Assembly: GCF_014648695.1 (NCBI RefSeq)
Contig: NZ_BMRP01000002.1
Span: 374,163-438,162, forward strand
Length of the DNA stretch: 64,000 nucleotides
DNA from: Streptomyces albospinus
Lineage (GTDB): Bacteria > Actinomycetota > Actinomycetes > Streptomycetales > Streptomycetaceae
Reading direction: 5' to 3'
Positions 24,554 through 33,657 of the stretch are shown here, one piece after another (positions within the stretch are counted from its first letter, which is position 1; every line of letters starts with the position of its first letter). The notes under the pieces were generated by a model. It was not told the DNA's origin and made no database searches. It saw nothing but the letters and a program-made list of their open reading frames with translations. Position numbers and translations under genes: made by a program.

Positions 24554-25893
24554 AAGGCTCTGGCGCAATGCCCTCGCGGCACCGTGTTTCCTGGGCTCAG
24601 CGACACCGACTGGGTCAAATCGTGGCCGAAGCGGCCACCGGCGTCTATCGGCCGCACCACCCCTCCGTCGCGCTCCGTATCCGCGGTCCTCTTCAGGCGT
24701 CCGCCCTGGCACGGGCCTGGCTCCGCCTCCAAGAACGCCACCCGGTCCTGCTGTGCGGCTTCGACCGGGACGACTTCACCTGGCGGCTCGATACGCCGGC
24801 GGAAGCGACCGGCATCACCCGGGCCGGGCCGGCGCCGGAGGCCACCGCGGACGACGTGTTACGCCTCGTGGAGCGCCTCGTCGACGCCCCGTTCGACTTC
24901 ACCGGTGGGCCGCTGGCGCGCCTCGTACTGCTGGAACGCCCCGACGAGACCCTGTTCGTCCTTGTTCTCGATCATCTGGTGGGGGACTTCTGGTCGCTCG
25001 ATCTCCTCATGACTGACCTGACCACGTTCTACGTCGACGAACTCGGCCTGCCGACCGAGCCGTTGCCGCCGGTCGCGCTGACCTACCCCGAGCAGGTACG
25101 CGAGCAGAACGCCTACCTCGACTCGCCCGACGGTCTGCGTGCCCTGCTGCGTGTCTCCGACAGCCTCAAGGCCGTCGGTCCGGTGCCCGAAACGCGTTTC
25201 GCCGGCTTCTCGGGGGCCGCCTCCGCACGCTATGACCACACTGGGCTGGTCCGCGCGACCATCGCCGGCGAGCTGAGGAAGGCGGTGTTCGCCTGCGCAC
25301 GCGCCTTCCGCACAAGCCCGTGGACACTGATGCACGCAGCTGTGCATCGCGCCCTCTACCGCCTGAGCGATCAGTCCGCCATAGGCACCACGCTCATGAC
25401 GGCCAACCGGGAGTCGTCGTCCGTCCACCAGACCGTCGGCTTTCTCGCCGGAAAGGTCGTCGTCGCGACGGACCGCGATGCCGGCGCCACCACCGCCGAA
25501 TTCCTCCGCGGATTCCAGCGCGCGATGCTGCATGCACTCGATCACACCGCCATCCCCTGGCCGCGACTCATCGCACACATGGAGCCCTCGCTCCTCGGCC
25601 GCCACGCCACTGTTCCCTACATCGGCTTCAACCCGCAGAACGCCACGATGCGGAGATGGCTCGGTGGCTGGCGGTTCCCCGGCTGCGAGGCGGCACCACT
25701 GGAGCTGGCGGGGAGCACACCGGACGCCGCCATCGTCATCTCCCTGACCGAGGGGGAGGACGGCATCTCGGTGTCGCTGTTCCACAAGACCGACTGGTAT
25801 ACGGCGGATGCCGTCGAGACGTTTTGGCGGACCACGGAGCACACGCTGCGGGAGTGGGCGCACGAGGCCGGAGTCGGTGACCAGGTACCGTGA
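24550..25893 (+). CDS. Stand-alone condensation-domain protein
   Basis: A 447-residue protein with the chloramphenicol-acetyltransferase-like fold of nonribosomal-peptide condensation domains. The active-site motif is [16 protein letters not shown] (138-153): His142 and Asp146 are present, but the first His of HHxxxDG is Asp and the Gly is Phe. Later condensation motifs are visible ([20 protein letters not shown], then NPQNATMRR). It would join an acyl or aminoacyl group on the carrier domain to an amine or hydroxyl acceptor. ATG 24550 overlaps the previous stop; ATG 24568 is an alternative. One TTA codon at 24859-24861. Confidence 0.85.
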   Translation: MKGSGAMPSRHRVSWAQRHRLGQIVAEAATGVYRPHHPSVALRIRGPLQASALARAWLRLQERHPVLLCGFDRDDFTWRLDTPAEATGITRAGPAPEATADDVLRLVERLVDAPFDFTGGPLARLVLLERPDETLFVLVLDHLVGDFWSLDLLMTDLTTFYVDELGLPTEPLPPVALTYPEQVREQNAYLDSPDGLRALLRVSDSLKAVGPVPETRFAGFSGAASARYDHTGLVRATIAGELRKAVFACARAFRTSPWTLMHAAVHRALYRLSDQSAIGTTLMTANRESSSVHQTVGFLAGKVVVATDRDAGATTAEFLRGFQRAMLHALDHTAIPWPRLIAHMEPSLLGRHATVPYIGFNPQNATMRRWLGGWRFPGCEAAPLELAGSTPDAAIVISLTEGEDGISVSLFHKTDWYTADAVETFWRTTEHTLREWAHEAGVGDQVP

Positions 25894-27203
25894 AACTCCG
25901 TCAACTCCGATCGAATTTCCCGCGGTTCGACGGACCGGCGCGGCCGCTGCTCGCCGGGACGTTCGCGTACGCCCTGGGCCGCGGCATGTACAGCACGGGC
26001 GGCATCGTCTTCTTCACGCTGTCGTTCGGGCTGCCGGTGCAGCAGATCGCAGTGGCTCTGTCGGGAGCGGGCATCGCTGCGTGCGCTGCGGCGCTGCCGG
26101 CCGGCTATCTGACGGATCGGTGGGGGCCCCGCCGCATGGCCCTTGTCATGACCACCGCCCAGGTGGTGCTGCTCGCCCCGCTGCTGCTGTCCGGCTCCCC
26201 TCTCATCGTGCTGCCGGTGGTGGTCGCGCTCGGCGCCGCCGACCGTGTGAACTCCATCGCCCGCCGGGCTCTGGTCTCGGAGGTGATGGGCGAGTCGGCG
26301 CGGGTGCGCACCCAGGCGTATATGCGCACCATGGCCAATACGGGCATGTCGCTTGGCGCGCTCGCCGTGGCGCCCCTCCTGGCCGTCGGCACACGGTCGG
26401 CGTTCGTCTTCCTGATCGTCTTGACCTGCGGCGCCTATCTGCTGGCTCTCGTCGCGACAGCGCGGCTGCCCGCACGCCTGCGCACCAGCCCGTCGTCGTC
26501 CGTCTCCCCGTCCGCCCGGCGACGGCAGCGGTCGCGGGCGGCACTGCCGGAGAGACAACGGCTCGCGGCATTCATGACGCTGGGTCTGCTCAACGGACTG
26601 TTCGCCCTGCACATCAGCGTCCTGGAGGTGGCGCTGCCCCTCTGGGTGACCCGGCACACCGACGCACCCGCGTGGACGGTCGCCGCCCTCGTCTTCGTCA
26701 ACACCGTGCTGGCGATCCTGCTCCAGGTCAGGGCGAGCCGCGGTGCCACGAGCGTGGGCGGCGCCGCCAGGGCGCTCGCCGTCTCCGCGGTGTTCACGGC
26801 GCTGGCCTGCATCCTGTTCGCCACCACCGCCGCGGGCACCGGCGTCCTGGTGATCGGCACGCTTTGTCTGGCGACAGTGGTGCTCACCGCCGGTGAGCTC
26901 CTTCAGTCGGCCGGTGAGTGGGGACTGTCGTTCGGGCTGGCGCCCGCGCAGGCCCAGGGCAGATACATCGGTGCCTTCTCGGTCGGGACGACGCTCCAGG
27001 ACATCGTGGGGCCCACTCTCGTGGGGGCCGTGGTCGTCGCGTATGTCCCCGGGGGCTGGCTCCTCCTCTCCGCCGTGCTCCTCGCCGGAGCCGCCGTGGT
27101 CATCCCCATGACGCGCTGGGTCGCCAACCTGCACGCCGACCGGGACGGCCACGAGGAGCAAGTCCCGGTGCCGCTTGCCTCAACCGCCAGTTCGAGGAGA
27201 TGA
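25890..27203 (+). CDS. MFS transporter
   Basis: A 437-residue membrane protein with about 12 helices and the MFS loop GYLTDRWGPRRMALV between helices 2 and 3 (GxLxDRxGxRR signature). The central loop is basic and Ser/Arg-rich (SPSARRRQRSRAALPERQRL). It probably exports the product of the cluster, giving self-protection. Starts with GTG at 25890 overlapping the preceding stop and overlaps the adenylation gene, so it belongs to the same operon. Confidence 0.9.
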   Translation: MKLRQLRSNFPRFDGPARPLLAGTFAYALGRGMYSTGGIVFFTLSFGLPVQQIAVALSGAGIAACAAALPAGYLTDRWGPRRMALVMTTAQVVLLAPLLLSGSPLIVLPVVVALGAADRVNSIARRALVSEVMGESARVRTQAYMRTMANTGMSLGALAVAPLLAVGTRSAFVFLIVLTCGAYLLALVATARLPARLRTSPSSSVSPSARRRQRSRAALPERQRLAAFMTLGLLNGLFALHISVLEVALPLWVTRHTDAPAWTVAALVFVNTVLAILLQVRASRGATSVGGAARALAVSAVFTALACILFATTAAGTGVLVIGTLCLATVVLTAGELLQSAGEWGLSFGLAPAQAQGRYIGAFSVGTTLQDIVGPTLVGAVVVAYVPGGWLLLSAVLLAGAAVVIPMTRWVANLHADRDGHEEQVPVPLASTASSRR

Positions 27204-27205
27204 CC

Positions 27206-28792
27206 ATGCAGACCGCCCGTTCGCCCCTGCACCAGCGCTTCGCCGACGTGGCGCTGCGCCGCCCCGATGCCCCGGCCCTCATCGATGAGGACGGCCCGGT
27301 CACCTATGCCGAACTACGGGCCGCCGCCGATGAGCTGGCCCGTACGCTGACCTTCTTGGCGACGGACGACGACCAGCTGATCGCCGCCAGGTTCGGCCGC
27401 GGCCGGTCCGCGCCGACCGGCTTTCTGGGGATCCTCGGTAGCGGCCGGGGCTATGTCCCCGTCGACCCGGACTACCCGCCGGCCCGCCGGTCATTTCTGC
27501 TGGAGGACTGCGGGGCCCGGCTCATCGTCACCGACGGCGGCCTGGAGCCCGACGAGTCTCTGTTGGCCAAAGTGGGCGGCATCACCGTCGCGGCCCGGAA
27601 TGCGGCCCCCGCCAGGTCGGGTGGCGACATCCCGGCCGACACCGCGTATGTCATCTACACCTCCGGCTCCACGGGCGCGCCCAAGGGGTGCGTCGTACGT
27701 CAAAACAGTGTGCTCTCACTGCTGGGCGCTTGCAGCGAGGTCTTCACCCTGCATCCCACCGATGTCTGGACGGTGTTCCACTCCTTCAGCTTCGACTTCA
27801 GCGTCTGGGAGCTGTGGGGCGCCCTGCTCACCGGCGGCACGGCCGTGCTCGTCCCCAAGCGGGTGGCGCTGGATCCCGCTGCCCTCGTAGAGCTGCTGGC
27901 ATACCGTCAGGTGACGGTGCTGAGCCACACGCCCTCCATGTTCGGCTTTCTGGTCGGGCAGCTGCGCCGCTCTCCACGGTCATTGCCGCACCTTCGCTAC
28001 GCCGTGCTCGGCGGCGAGGCGGTCAACACTCGGGACGCCCTGGCATGGCTCGAAGAGGGTATGGCGCCCAACTGCCGGCTCATCAACATGTACGGAATCA
28101 CCGAGACCACGGTGCATGTGACGTACTTGGAACTCGATGCCGAGGCATGCCGCTCGGCGGACTCCCGGCGCACTCCCATCGGCCGTCCCCTCCCCCATCT
28201 GCGGGTCTCGCTGAGGGACGCTGCGGGCCGGGCGGTCGCCGACGGCACCCCGGGAGAGATCTGGGTCGCCGGAAGCGGGGTGGCCTGGGGCTATCTGGGC
28301 CGGCCCGAACTCACCCGTGAGCGCTTCGTCGTGGACTCCTCGGTCATGGACTCCACCGTTGTGAACCCCTCAGGCGAACCGCGCCGCTTCTACCGCAGCG
28401 GAGACTGGGCGGTCCGCCAGGACGATGGAAGCCTGCACTACATCGGCCGATTCGACGGACAGGTCAAGCTCCGCGGCCATCGCATCGAACTTGGCGAGGT
28501 CGAAGCCGTGCTCGCCACCCTGAGCGGCGTGCGCGGCGTCGCCTGTGCCGTACAGCCCCATCACAGCGGCCAACGCGTCCTCGTGGCATATGTGATCGAC
28601 GAGCCGGACGCCCGGCTCACCCCCGCGCGGCTACGCGCCCACCTCGGCAACCGCCTTCCCGGCCATATGCGCCCTCACCGGTTCCAGCGGGTGGCGAGGC
28701 TTCCGGTCACAGCGAACGGAAAGCTCGACCGAGCCGCTCTTGCGGCACTGCCCGTCCTGGACTGGCCGACCTCACCTGCGAAGGACCGATGA
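27206..28792 (+). CDS. Stand-alone adenylation enzyme (NRPS A domain)
   Basis: A 528-residue AMP-forming enzyme that activates an amino acid and loads it on a carrier domain. Motifs: A3 YTSGSTGAPKGC, A4 FSFDFSVWELWG, A5 NMYGITETTVHVTY, A7 RRFYRSGDWA, A8 FDGQVKLRGHRIELGE and A10 PVTANGKLDR. Aligning by eye with PheA gives a specificity code D-F-W-S-A-L-M-V-H-K, closest to codes I associate with threonine (DFWNIGMVHK). No carrier domain is attached, so the natural partner is the carrier fused to IspE. ATG 27206 has GAGGAG at good distance; ATG 27200 is an in-frame alternative. Confidence 0.9.
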   Translation: MQTARSPLHQRFADVALRRPDAPALIDEDGPVTYAELRAAADELARTLTFLATDDDQLIAARFGRGRSAPTGFLGILGSGRGYVPVDPDYPPARRSFLLEDCGARLIVTDGGLEPDESLLAKVGGITVAARNAAPARSGGDIPADTAYVIYTSGSTGAPKGCVVRQNSVLSLLGACSEVFTLHPTDVWTVFHSFSFDFSVWELWGALLTGGTAVLVPKRVALDPAALVELLAYRQVTVLSHTPSMFGFLVGQLRRSPRSLPHLRYAVLGGEAVNTRDALAWLEEGMAPNCRLINMYGITETTVHVTYLELDAEACRSADSRRTPIGRPLPHLRVSLRDAAGRAVADGTPGEIWVAGSGVAWGYLGRPELTRERFVVDSSVMDSTVVNPSGEPRRFYRSGDWAVRQDDGSLHYIGRFDGQVKLRGHRIELGEVEAVLATLSGVRGVACAVQPHHSGQRVLVAYVIDEPDARLTPARLRAHLGNRLPGHMRPHRFQRVARLPVTANGKLDRAALAALPVLDWPTSPAKDR

Positions 28793-30120
28793 CGTCTTCC
28801 CCTTGCCTGATCGTGGTGTACGACCGAGGAGCGGCAACCGTCGGCGAGATCGCCGCGGCGCTCCCCCAGCTCGCCTCCGTGGTCTTCGTGACACGGGAAG
28901 CCTCCGAGCACACCCGGCCCCTGCTCCCCTTGCTCCAGGACATCGGTGATGTCGTCACCTTCCGGGAGAGCCCCGCCGAGGCGGTTGGTCGCCTTACGTC
29001 GGCCCGCCCGGACGGCATCGTCACCTACAGCGAGAGCATGCTGCCGGTCACCGCCGAACTGGCCGCCGAGCTCGGCCTTCCCTTCCACTCCCGTGACACC
29101 GTGCGACTCCTCACCGACAAGTACGCGCAGCGGCGGCGGCTCCATGCCACCGGCACCGACAGCGTCGCCAGCCGGCTGATCACCTCCCCGGAGGAGTGGC
29201 CGGGCGCCCTGCGGGCCGTCGGACTCCCGGCCATCGTCAAGCCAGTGCGTGGTGAAGGAAGCAGAAGCACCTACCGAGTCGATGACTCCGGGGGCGGGTT
29301 TCGGCTGGTGTCCCGGCTTCTTGCCGCCGAACCGGGCCTTGTCATGGAGGAGTTCCTGCAGGGGCGGCCGTGCCACCCCTACGGCGACTACGTGTCCGTG
29401 GAGAGCGCCGTCTCCAAGGGTGCGGTCTCGCACCTGGCCGTCACCGGTAAGTTCCCCCTCATCCCACCGTTCCGGGAGACCGGCCAGTTCTGGCCGGCCC
29501 CACTTCCGGACGAGGAGCTACGGCGTGTGCAGGACCTCACCGGCGAAGCGATACGGGCGCTCGGCATCACCACGGGTATCACCCACACCGAGATCAAGCT
29601 CACCAATGCCGGACCGCGGCTGATCGAGGTGAACGGACGGCTGGGCGGCAATATCAACGATCTGTCCGTCCGGGCAGTCCGACGGGACCTGGTCGAGCTG
29701 GCCGGCCGCCTGGCCCTCGGCGAGGCCGTCGACGCTCCGCCGGTGACTCTCAACCGTGTCGTGTTCCAGTACTCGAATCTGGCACCGTCCCGGCCCTGCC
29801 GTCTCGACTCCCTCAGCGGACAGCGGCGGCTGCGCAACGCCCCCGGCATCACCGGCTACCGCACCTGGATCCGGCCCGGCACACCCATCGACGGCGGCGT
29901 CTCCACCCACGATCTGGACCTCATCCGCGGCGAGGCCGCCGACCACGCCGAGATGATCGCCCTTCTGGAAACGGCCCTGTCCCACCTGACTTTCGGCTTC
30001 ACCCTGCCCGACGGCTCGATGGACTTCTGCACCCCGGCACTCGGCACCCTGCACGGGAAGGAGGCCGGGCGTGTCTCCCCCACCGCATCGCCTGATCCGA
30101 CGAGATCAACCATCCGGTGA
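28789..30120 (+). CDS. ATP-grasp ligase
   Basis: A 443-residue ATP-grasp enzyme that would form an amide (or ester) from a carboxylate through an acyl-phosphate. The B-domain Lys and glycine loop are LPAIVKPVRGEGSRS (about 146-160); VMEEFLQGRPCHPYGDYVSV and the Mg site LIEVNGRLGGNINDL (about 280-294) follow. The layout is that of L-amino-acid ligases and BacD-like enzymes. Starts within the adenylation stop (ATGA) and is the last gene of the operon. Together with the condensation protein it implies at least two bond-forming steps. Substrates unknown. Confidence 0.88.
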   Translation: MTSSPCLIVVYDRGAATVGEIAAALPQLASVVFVTREASEHTRPLLPLLQDIGDVVTFRESPAEAVGRLTSARPDGIVTYSESMLPVTAELAAELGLPFHSRDTVRLLTDKYAQRRRLHATGTDSVASRLITSPEEWPGALRAVGLPAIVKPVRGEGSRSTYRVDDSGGGFRLVSRLLAAEPGLVMEEFLQGRPCHPYGDYVSVESAVSKGAVSHLAVTGKFPLIPPFRETGQFWPAPLPDEELRRVQDLTGEAIRALGITTGITHTEIKLTNAGPRLIEVNGRLGGNINDLSVRAVRRDLVELAGRLALGEAVDAPPVTLNRVVFQYSNLAPSRPCRLDSLSGQRRLRNAPGITGYRTWIRPGTPIDGGVSTHDLDLIRGEAADHAEMIALLETALSHLTFGFTLPDGSMDFCTPALGTLHGKEAGRVSPTASPDPTRSTIR

Positions 30121-30152
30121 ACCGCCCAGGGCACAGCCCGCGGCATCACCGG

Positions 30153-30629
30153 TCAAACCCTCTTCGCGTCATGATTATTCGCATTTTCCCCATCCGCCCT
30201 TGGCCAGACCTTCGCGGTCGCACGGGGGGGACGGGGAAGAAAGAAAAGCGGACGAGTCGGCCTGCACGCCGGGGCTATCGCGGCACGGGCGAGTTCCTCG
30301 TCGGCCCTTGCCCGCACGACGATCGAGCGCATCCGCCCACGCAGCGTGATCTCCTGGACCTTGAGTCCCCGGAAGCCGTACAGCGAACGCACCCGTCGGT
30401 CGGAGTGCTTGCGCTGCCTGCCGCCTGCCAACCTGATGTCGAGCGTCACCCGGGCAAGGCGGTCCCGAAACAGCTCGAACGGCGCCACGTCGTCCATGAG
30501 TTCGCGAATCTGTACTCGAGCTCCCTGCCACGCGTCGGGAGAGTGCAACGGCACCCGGACCACGGTAACGAAGACGCGCGAGCCGATACGCCGGACCGTC
30601 TCCGGGACCTGCTCGAGGGCGATCGGCAC
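30153..30629 (-). CDS. Hypothetical protein, probably truncated at the C-terminus
   Basis: From an ATG at 30629 the frame reads MPIALEQVPETVRRIGSRVF then VTVVRVPLHSPDAWQGARVQ and ELFRDRLARVTLDIRLAGGR, a composition that looks genuinely coding. From about 30273 it translates the RNase-P-like repeat, so the natural end was probably lost when that junction formed. It overlaps the 3' end of the XRE frame in another frame, suggesting that one of the two was shifted. No family recognised. Confidence 0.4.
   Translation of the reverse strand: MPIALEQVPETVRRIGSRVFVTVVRVPLHSPDAWQGARVQIRELMDDVAPFELFRDRLARVTLDIRLAGGRQRKHSDRRVRSLYGFRGLKVQEITLRGRMRSIVVRARADEELARAAIAPACRPTRPLFFLPRPPRATAKVWPRADGENANNHDAKRV
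30245..30273 (-). repeat. RNase P RNA 3'-end-like repeat, left copy
   Basis: Twenty-seven of 29 bases match 41050-41078 in the same orientation. On the minus strand it reads CCCGGCGTGCAGGCCGACTC then GTCCGC, resembling the universally conserved 3' end of bacterial RNase P RNA. No other part of rnpB is present beside it. Candidate attachment-site scar. Confidence 0.5.
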
Positions 30630-32011
30630 CTTGAGGCGGGGCAGGTTCTCGCCCAGGAGACCCGAGCGGTCCTGTCCGTCCGCAACCGCCCGGATAGGGG
30701 GGCGAGCCTCTGCTCCGGGGCCAGAGCAAGCACGGGTTCCAGGGCCTCCAGTGCGCCCTCGGGGTGCCCCAGGGCCATGTGCGCGCAGGCGAGCGTGATG
30801 CGCATCTGAGCCTCCGTGCCATACGCGCGGCGGGCGGGGATGGTCAGTGCACCGGCCGCCGCGTCCAGGGCTGTTGCTGCGCGGCCGGTACGCAGCTGCA
30901 CTCCGGTGGCGTAGTTGATGCGCCGGAAATCATCGCAAGCGAACAGGCCGCCGATGTCGTCCGAGCCATGCTGCGCGGAGCGTGCCTCATCCGCGCGGGC
31001 CAGGGCAGCCTGGGCGTTGTCAGGGGCGCCGAGGCGGGCCCACGCGTCCGCTTCCTGAAGCGCCAGGAGCACTCCCACGGTGCCCTGGCTGCGGTAGGCG
31101 GACCCCCGGCGGGCCAGAGTGATGGCCTCCTGCGTCCGGCCGTCCCACAGAGCCACTTTCATCCGCGTGGAGAGCGTCCAGGCGCGCAGTCCGTCGTGGT
31201 CGGCCAGTTCTGCGCACAGCCACGCCGTCCGCCCCTGGGTGTCGGCCCGGTGAGGCTCTCCCATGTCCGAGGAGATCCAGGCCAGCAGCCCGCACAGGTA
31301 GCCCGCCAACACATAGAGTTCTGTGGTCTGCCGGGGGTGCTGATGTCCTTCCAGCAGCGCGAAGATGCGGTTACGCATGACGCGGGCCTTTGCGAACACG
31401 GCGAGCGGCGGCTCTGCGGAGGAGAGGTATGCGGCGGCCAGGGCGCGGGTCTCGGCGAGCAGCTGCTCCAGCGCGACGTCGCCGACGTTGGTGGACTCCG
31501 CCCACATCGCCCAGGCGGCTGACTCGCCCGAGGCAGTCTCCACCAGGTCGATGCCCTCCGGCTCCGGCGTCGGCGTTTGTGGAGCTGGCGCCGGCCGTAC
31601 CGGCGCAGGTGGGGGCTGGTGCTCCAGCAGCTGTAGGTCGGCTGGGGGGAGGGCCTTGCGATCCTCGTCGTCGAGCAGGTCGGCGACGTCGCACCCATAC
31701 AGCTCAGCCAGCACCACGAGCACGTGCAAAGAGGGCTTCCGGCCTGAGAGAGCTGGCCATTTCTCCCACTTCGCGACCAGTGAGGCGTCCGCGGCGACTT
31801 CTGCTCCCCGGCGGGCGGCCCCGAGTTCGCTGATGCGGTCAGCGGCGGCTTGCAGCGTCAGGCCGTGCGCCTGTCTCCATGCCTCACGCGGCCTCATCCG
31901 GAACCGTGTCCGCATCTCCATGCTGATCTGCGCCAAGCCGCAGCCAGCGGCCGTCATCTCCTGCCGGAGCTGGTCCCGCGCACGCTTCGCGCCGGTCGGA
32001 TTGGGGGCCAT
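30446..32011 (-). CDS. XRE-family regulator with TPR-like C-terminal domain, 3' end altered
   Basis: From ATG 32011 (MAPNPTGAKRARDQLRQEM) an N-terminal helix-turn-helix of an unusual spaced XRE type follows (AWRQAHGLTLQAAADRISEL, WEKWPALSGRKPSLHVLVVL, YGCDVADLLDDED). A Pro-rich linker leads to a helical repeat region (TPR-like, about residues 170-440: LYVLAGYLCGLLAWISSDMG and similar). This architecture is common in Streptomyces near biosynthetic genes. Recognisable sequence stops at about 30680; the last 77 codons are Ser/Arg-rich junk, so the 3' end seems frameshifted. It is divergent from the small gene at 32294 and may regulate it. Confidence 0.7.
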   Translation of the reverse strand: MAPNPTGAKRARDQLRQEMTAAGCGLAQISMEMRTRFRMRPREAWRQAHGLTLQAAADRISELGAARRGAEVAADASLVAKWEKWPALSGRKPSLHVLVVLAELYGCDVADLLDDEDRKALPPADLQLLEHQPPPAPVRPAPAPQTPTPEPEGIDLVETASGESAAWAMWAESTNVGDVALEQLLAETRALAAAYLSSAEPPLAVFAKARVMRNRIFALLEGHQHPRQTTELYVLAGYLCGLLAWISSDMGEPHRADTQGRTAWLCAELADHDGLRAWTLSTRMKVALWDGRTQEAITLARRGSAYRSQGTVGVLLALQEADAWARLGAPDNAQAALARADEARSAQHGSDDIGGLFACDDFRRINYATGVQLRTGRAATALDAAAGALTIPARRAYGTEAQMRITLACAHMALGHPEGALEALEPVLALAPEQRLAPLSGRLRTDRTARVSWARTCPASRCRSPSSRSRRRSGVSARASSLPWSGCRCTLPTRGRELEYRFANSWTTWRRSSCFGTALPG

Positions 32012-32293
32012 GTCCACTCCTCCACATATTCCTGCCCTCACGGTAGGGCTGCGGCGATCCGCGGGAGCGTCAACTGTGCACTCCACAGGCGGTTTCAGCG
32101 ACCAAAACCGTTCCACGCAACCGGCTTCGCCGCAGGTCGTGGCGCCTCGCCGTGTCCACGAAACTTGGACACCGCCGCCCGCGACAGGAGCCGTGAATCT
32201 TGGAACCGTGGAGCCCTACTCCTCCTGTCGTCACCGGCGTGGCATGTGACGGCAGTTCGCCGCGTTCCGTCGCCCGCACGAAGGGGCCACGTC

Positions 32294-32548
32294 ATGACAC
32301 ACCAGACCACCAAGGCCGCACAGCAAACGCGCCAGGCCCACGTGGCCGGCGCTACCGCGGCCGCGACACTCGCGGCCGCCCTGGCTCGGCTGGACATCGT
32401 CCTGCCATCGCTGCACGGTTCATGGCCGGTCGGCAATCGCGGCTTTGTTGAACTGGGTGGCTGCAGCGCGTCTCTGGCGTCCCGGCTCGCGCAGCGCATC
32501 AACGCCGCCGCCGATGCCCTGCAAGCGGCACAGCAGGAGGGACAGTGA
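32294..32548 (+). CDS. Small hypothetical protein
   Basis: An 84-residue Ala-rich helical protein (QQTRQAHVAGATAAATLAAA) with SLHGSWPVGNRGFVELGGCS in the middle. Starts with ATG 32294 and overlaps the next gene by four bases. Divergent from the XRE regulator. Proteins of this kind accompany XRE/TPR regulators in Streptomyces; function unknown. Confidence 0.6.
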   Translation: MTHQTTKAAQQTRQAHVAGATAAATLAAALARLDIVLPSLHGSWPVGNRGFVELGGCSASLASRLAQRINAAADALQAAQQEGQ

Positions 32549-32943
32549 GCATCCTGTACGACCCTGACGGGCATCTCGACGCCGCGATCGGCCTGCCGCT
32601 GGACCGGACGACGCACCTGCGGCTGGCCCATGCCATCATCAGCGCCGCGGCAGACGGCTCCCCGGGTCTTGCGGACCGCGACTACGAACAGATCGCCCTC
32701 CAGCTCACCGGCCATGCACGGCTGGTGGCCCGCGAAGTCCGGGGCCACTGCGATCGTCTTCCCTCGCACGCCGACCCACGCGTACTGGCAGAGCTGGTCC
32801 TGGACGAAGTTGACCGGCGACTGGCCCTACCGCTGCTGGGCACGGTGCGGTGTGCTGCATCGCGGGCCCGGCTGGTGCGCGCTTTGTACGAGCGACTGGA
32901 CCGCCTCGAGTCCGCCATTGCCTCGCCCACATCAGTCTCCTGA
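32545..32943 (+). CDS. Hypothetical protein, DUF6415-like
   Basis: A 132-residue helical protein from a GTG at 32545 that overlaps the previous stop. HLRLAHAIISAAADGSPGLA, then YEQIALQLTGHARLVAREVR and LAELVLDEVDRRLALPLLGT give the heptad-like pattern I associate with DUF6415, a family often annotated near natural-product genes. No catalytic residues seen. Assignment is from general resemblance. Confidence 0.5.
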   Translation: MSILYDPDGHLDAAIGLPLDRTTHLRLAHAIISAAADGSPGLADRDYEQIALQLTGHARLVAREVRGHCDRLPSHADPRVLAELVLDEVDRRLALPLLGTVRCAASRARLVRALYERLDRLESAIASPTSVS

Positions 32944-33069
32944 CCATCGCGCCCCCGGGGCCCCTTGACTGCCGCGTGTCGGGCTGGACCCGCTCCCTCG
33001 GCCCGCGGCGCACCACCCCGTCGCCCGGTCGGGCGGCGGCCGCCACACCACGACCGAGAGGTGAAAGGC

Positions 33070-33657
33070 ATGTCCCCTGCACTTCCCGCCCCGGCCACGC
33101 TCGCCGCGCGCGCCGGGCAGATCCTGTCCGCGATGGAGGCCGATCCCGAGTTCGAGCGGCTGCGTGCCAGCTGCGCGAAGTACGACGAGGACTGGACCTC
33201 GTTCACCGGATACGCGCTACTGGACGGCTGGAACGCCGCCACGGACCCCGCAACGCTGTTCCCCGAGGCAGTGCGCGCGATGGCCCTCAAGGCCGCAGCC
33301 TACGAGCTGACCGGCGATGAGCACCTGGCCGAGCTGCCAGTCGCCATCCCCGTCGACAAGATGATCCACGCCCTCGCCGCCCAGTACACAGTGATCTCCC
33401 GAATGCAAGACCGTCTCGGCGTGCAGTTCGTGCACGCCACCGACCTGGAGAACATCGGCGGCTGGGACCACGGCAACTACACCGACCGCGCCTACCGGGC
33501 GGCCTGGGGCGAACCGAACCCTCGCTACTGGCTGGGGAAGCAGGAAACCGCCCGCCGCAAGGCCATCGCCATCAAGCGCTATGAGCCTTTGGGCATCTTC
33601 GACGGTGGCCGCCGCATCGTGCCCGGCTTCGCTCTCACGGCCGAGTCAGCGGCCTAA
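33070..33657 (+). CDS. Hypothetical protein of mobile-element type
   Basis: A 195-residue soluble protein. ATG 33070 follows GAGAGGTGAAAGGC. FERLRASCAKYDEDWTSFTG and YALLDGWNAATDPATLFPEA are followed by GVQFVHATDLENIGGWDHGN and a C-terminal part rich in Arg/Trp (EPNPRYWLGKQETARRKAIA). No known domain identified. It follows the two small genes in the same direction after 126 bases and may share their promoter. Confidence 0.55.
   Translation: MSPALPAPATLAARAGQILSAMEADPEFERLRASCAKYDEDWTSFTGYALLDGWNAATDPATLFPEAVRAMALKAAAYELTGDEHLAELPVAIPVDKMIHALAAQYTVISRMQDRLGVQFVHATDLENIGGWDHGNYTDRAYRAAWGEPNPRYWLGKQETARRKAIAIKRYEPLGIFDGGRRIVPGFALTAESAA

Noticed and set aside
30245..30650. Functional RNase P RNA gene
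   Set aside because: Only the last about 29 bases resemble rnpB; the conserved P4 and 5' regions are absent on either side.
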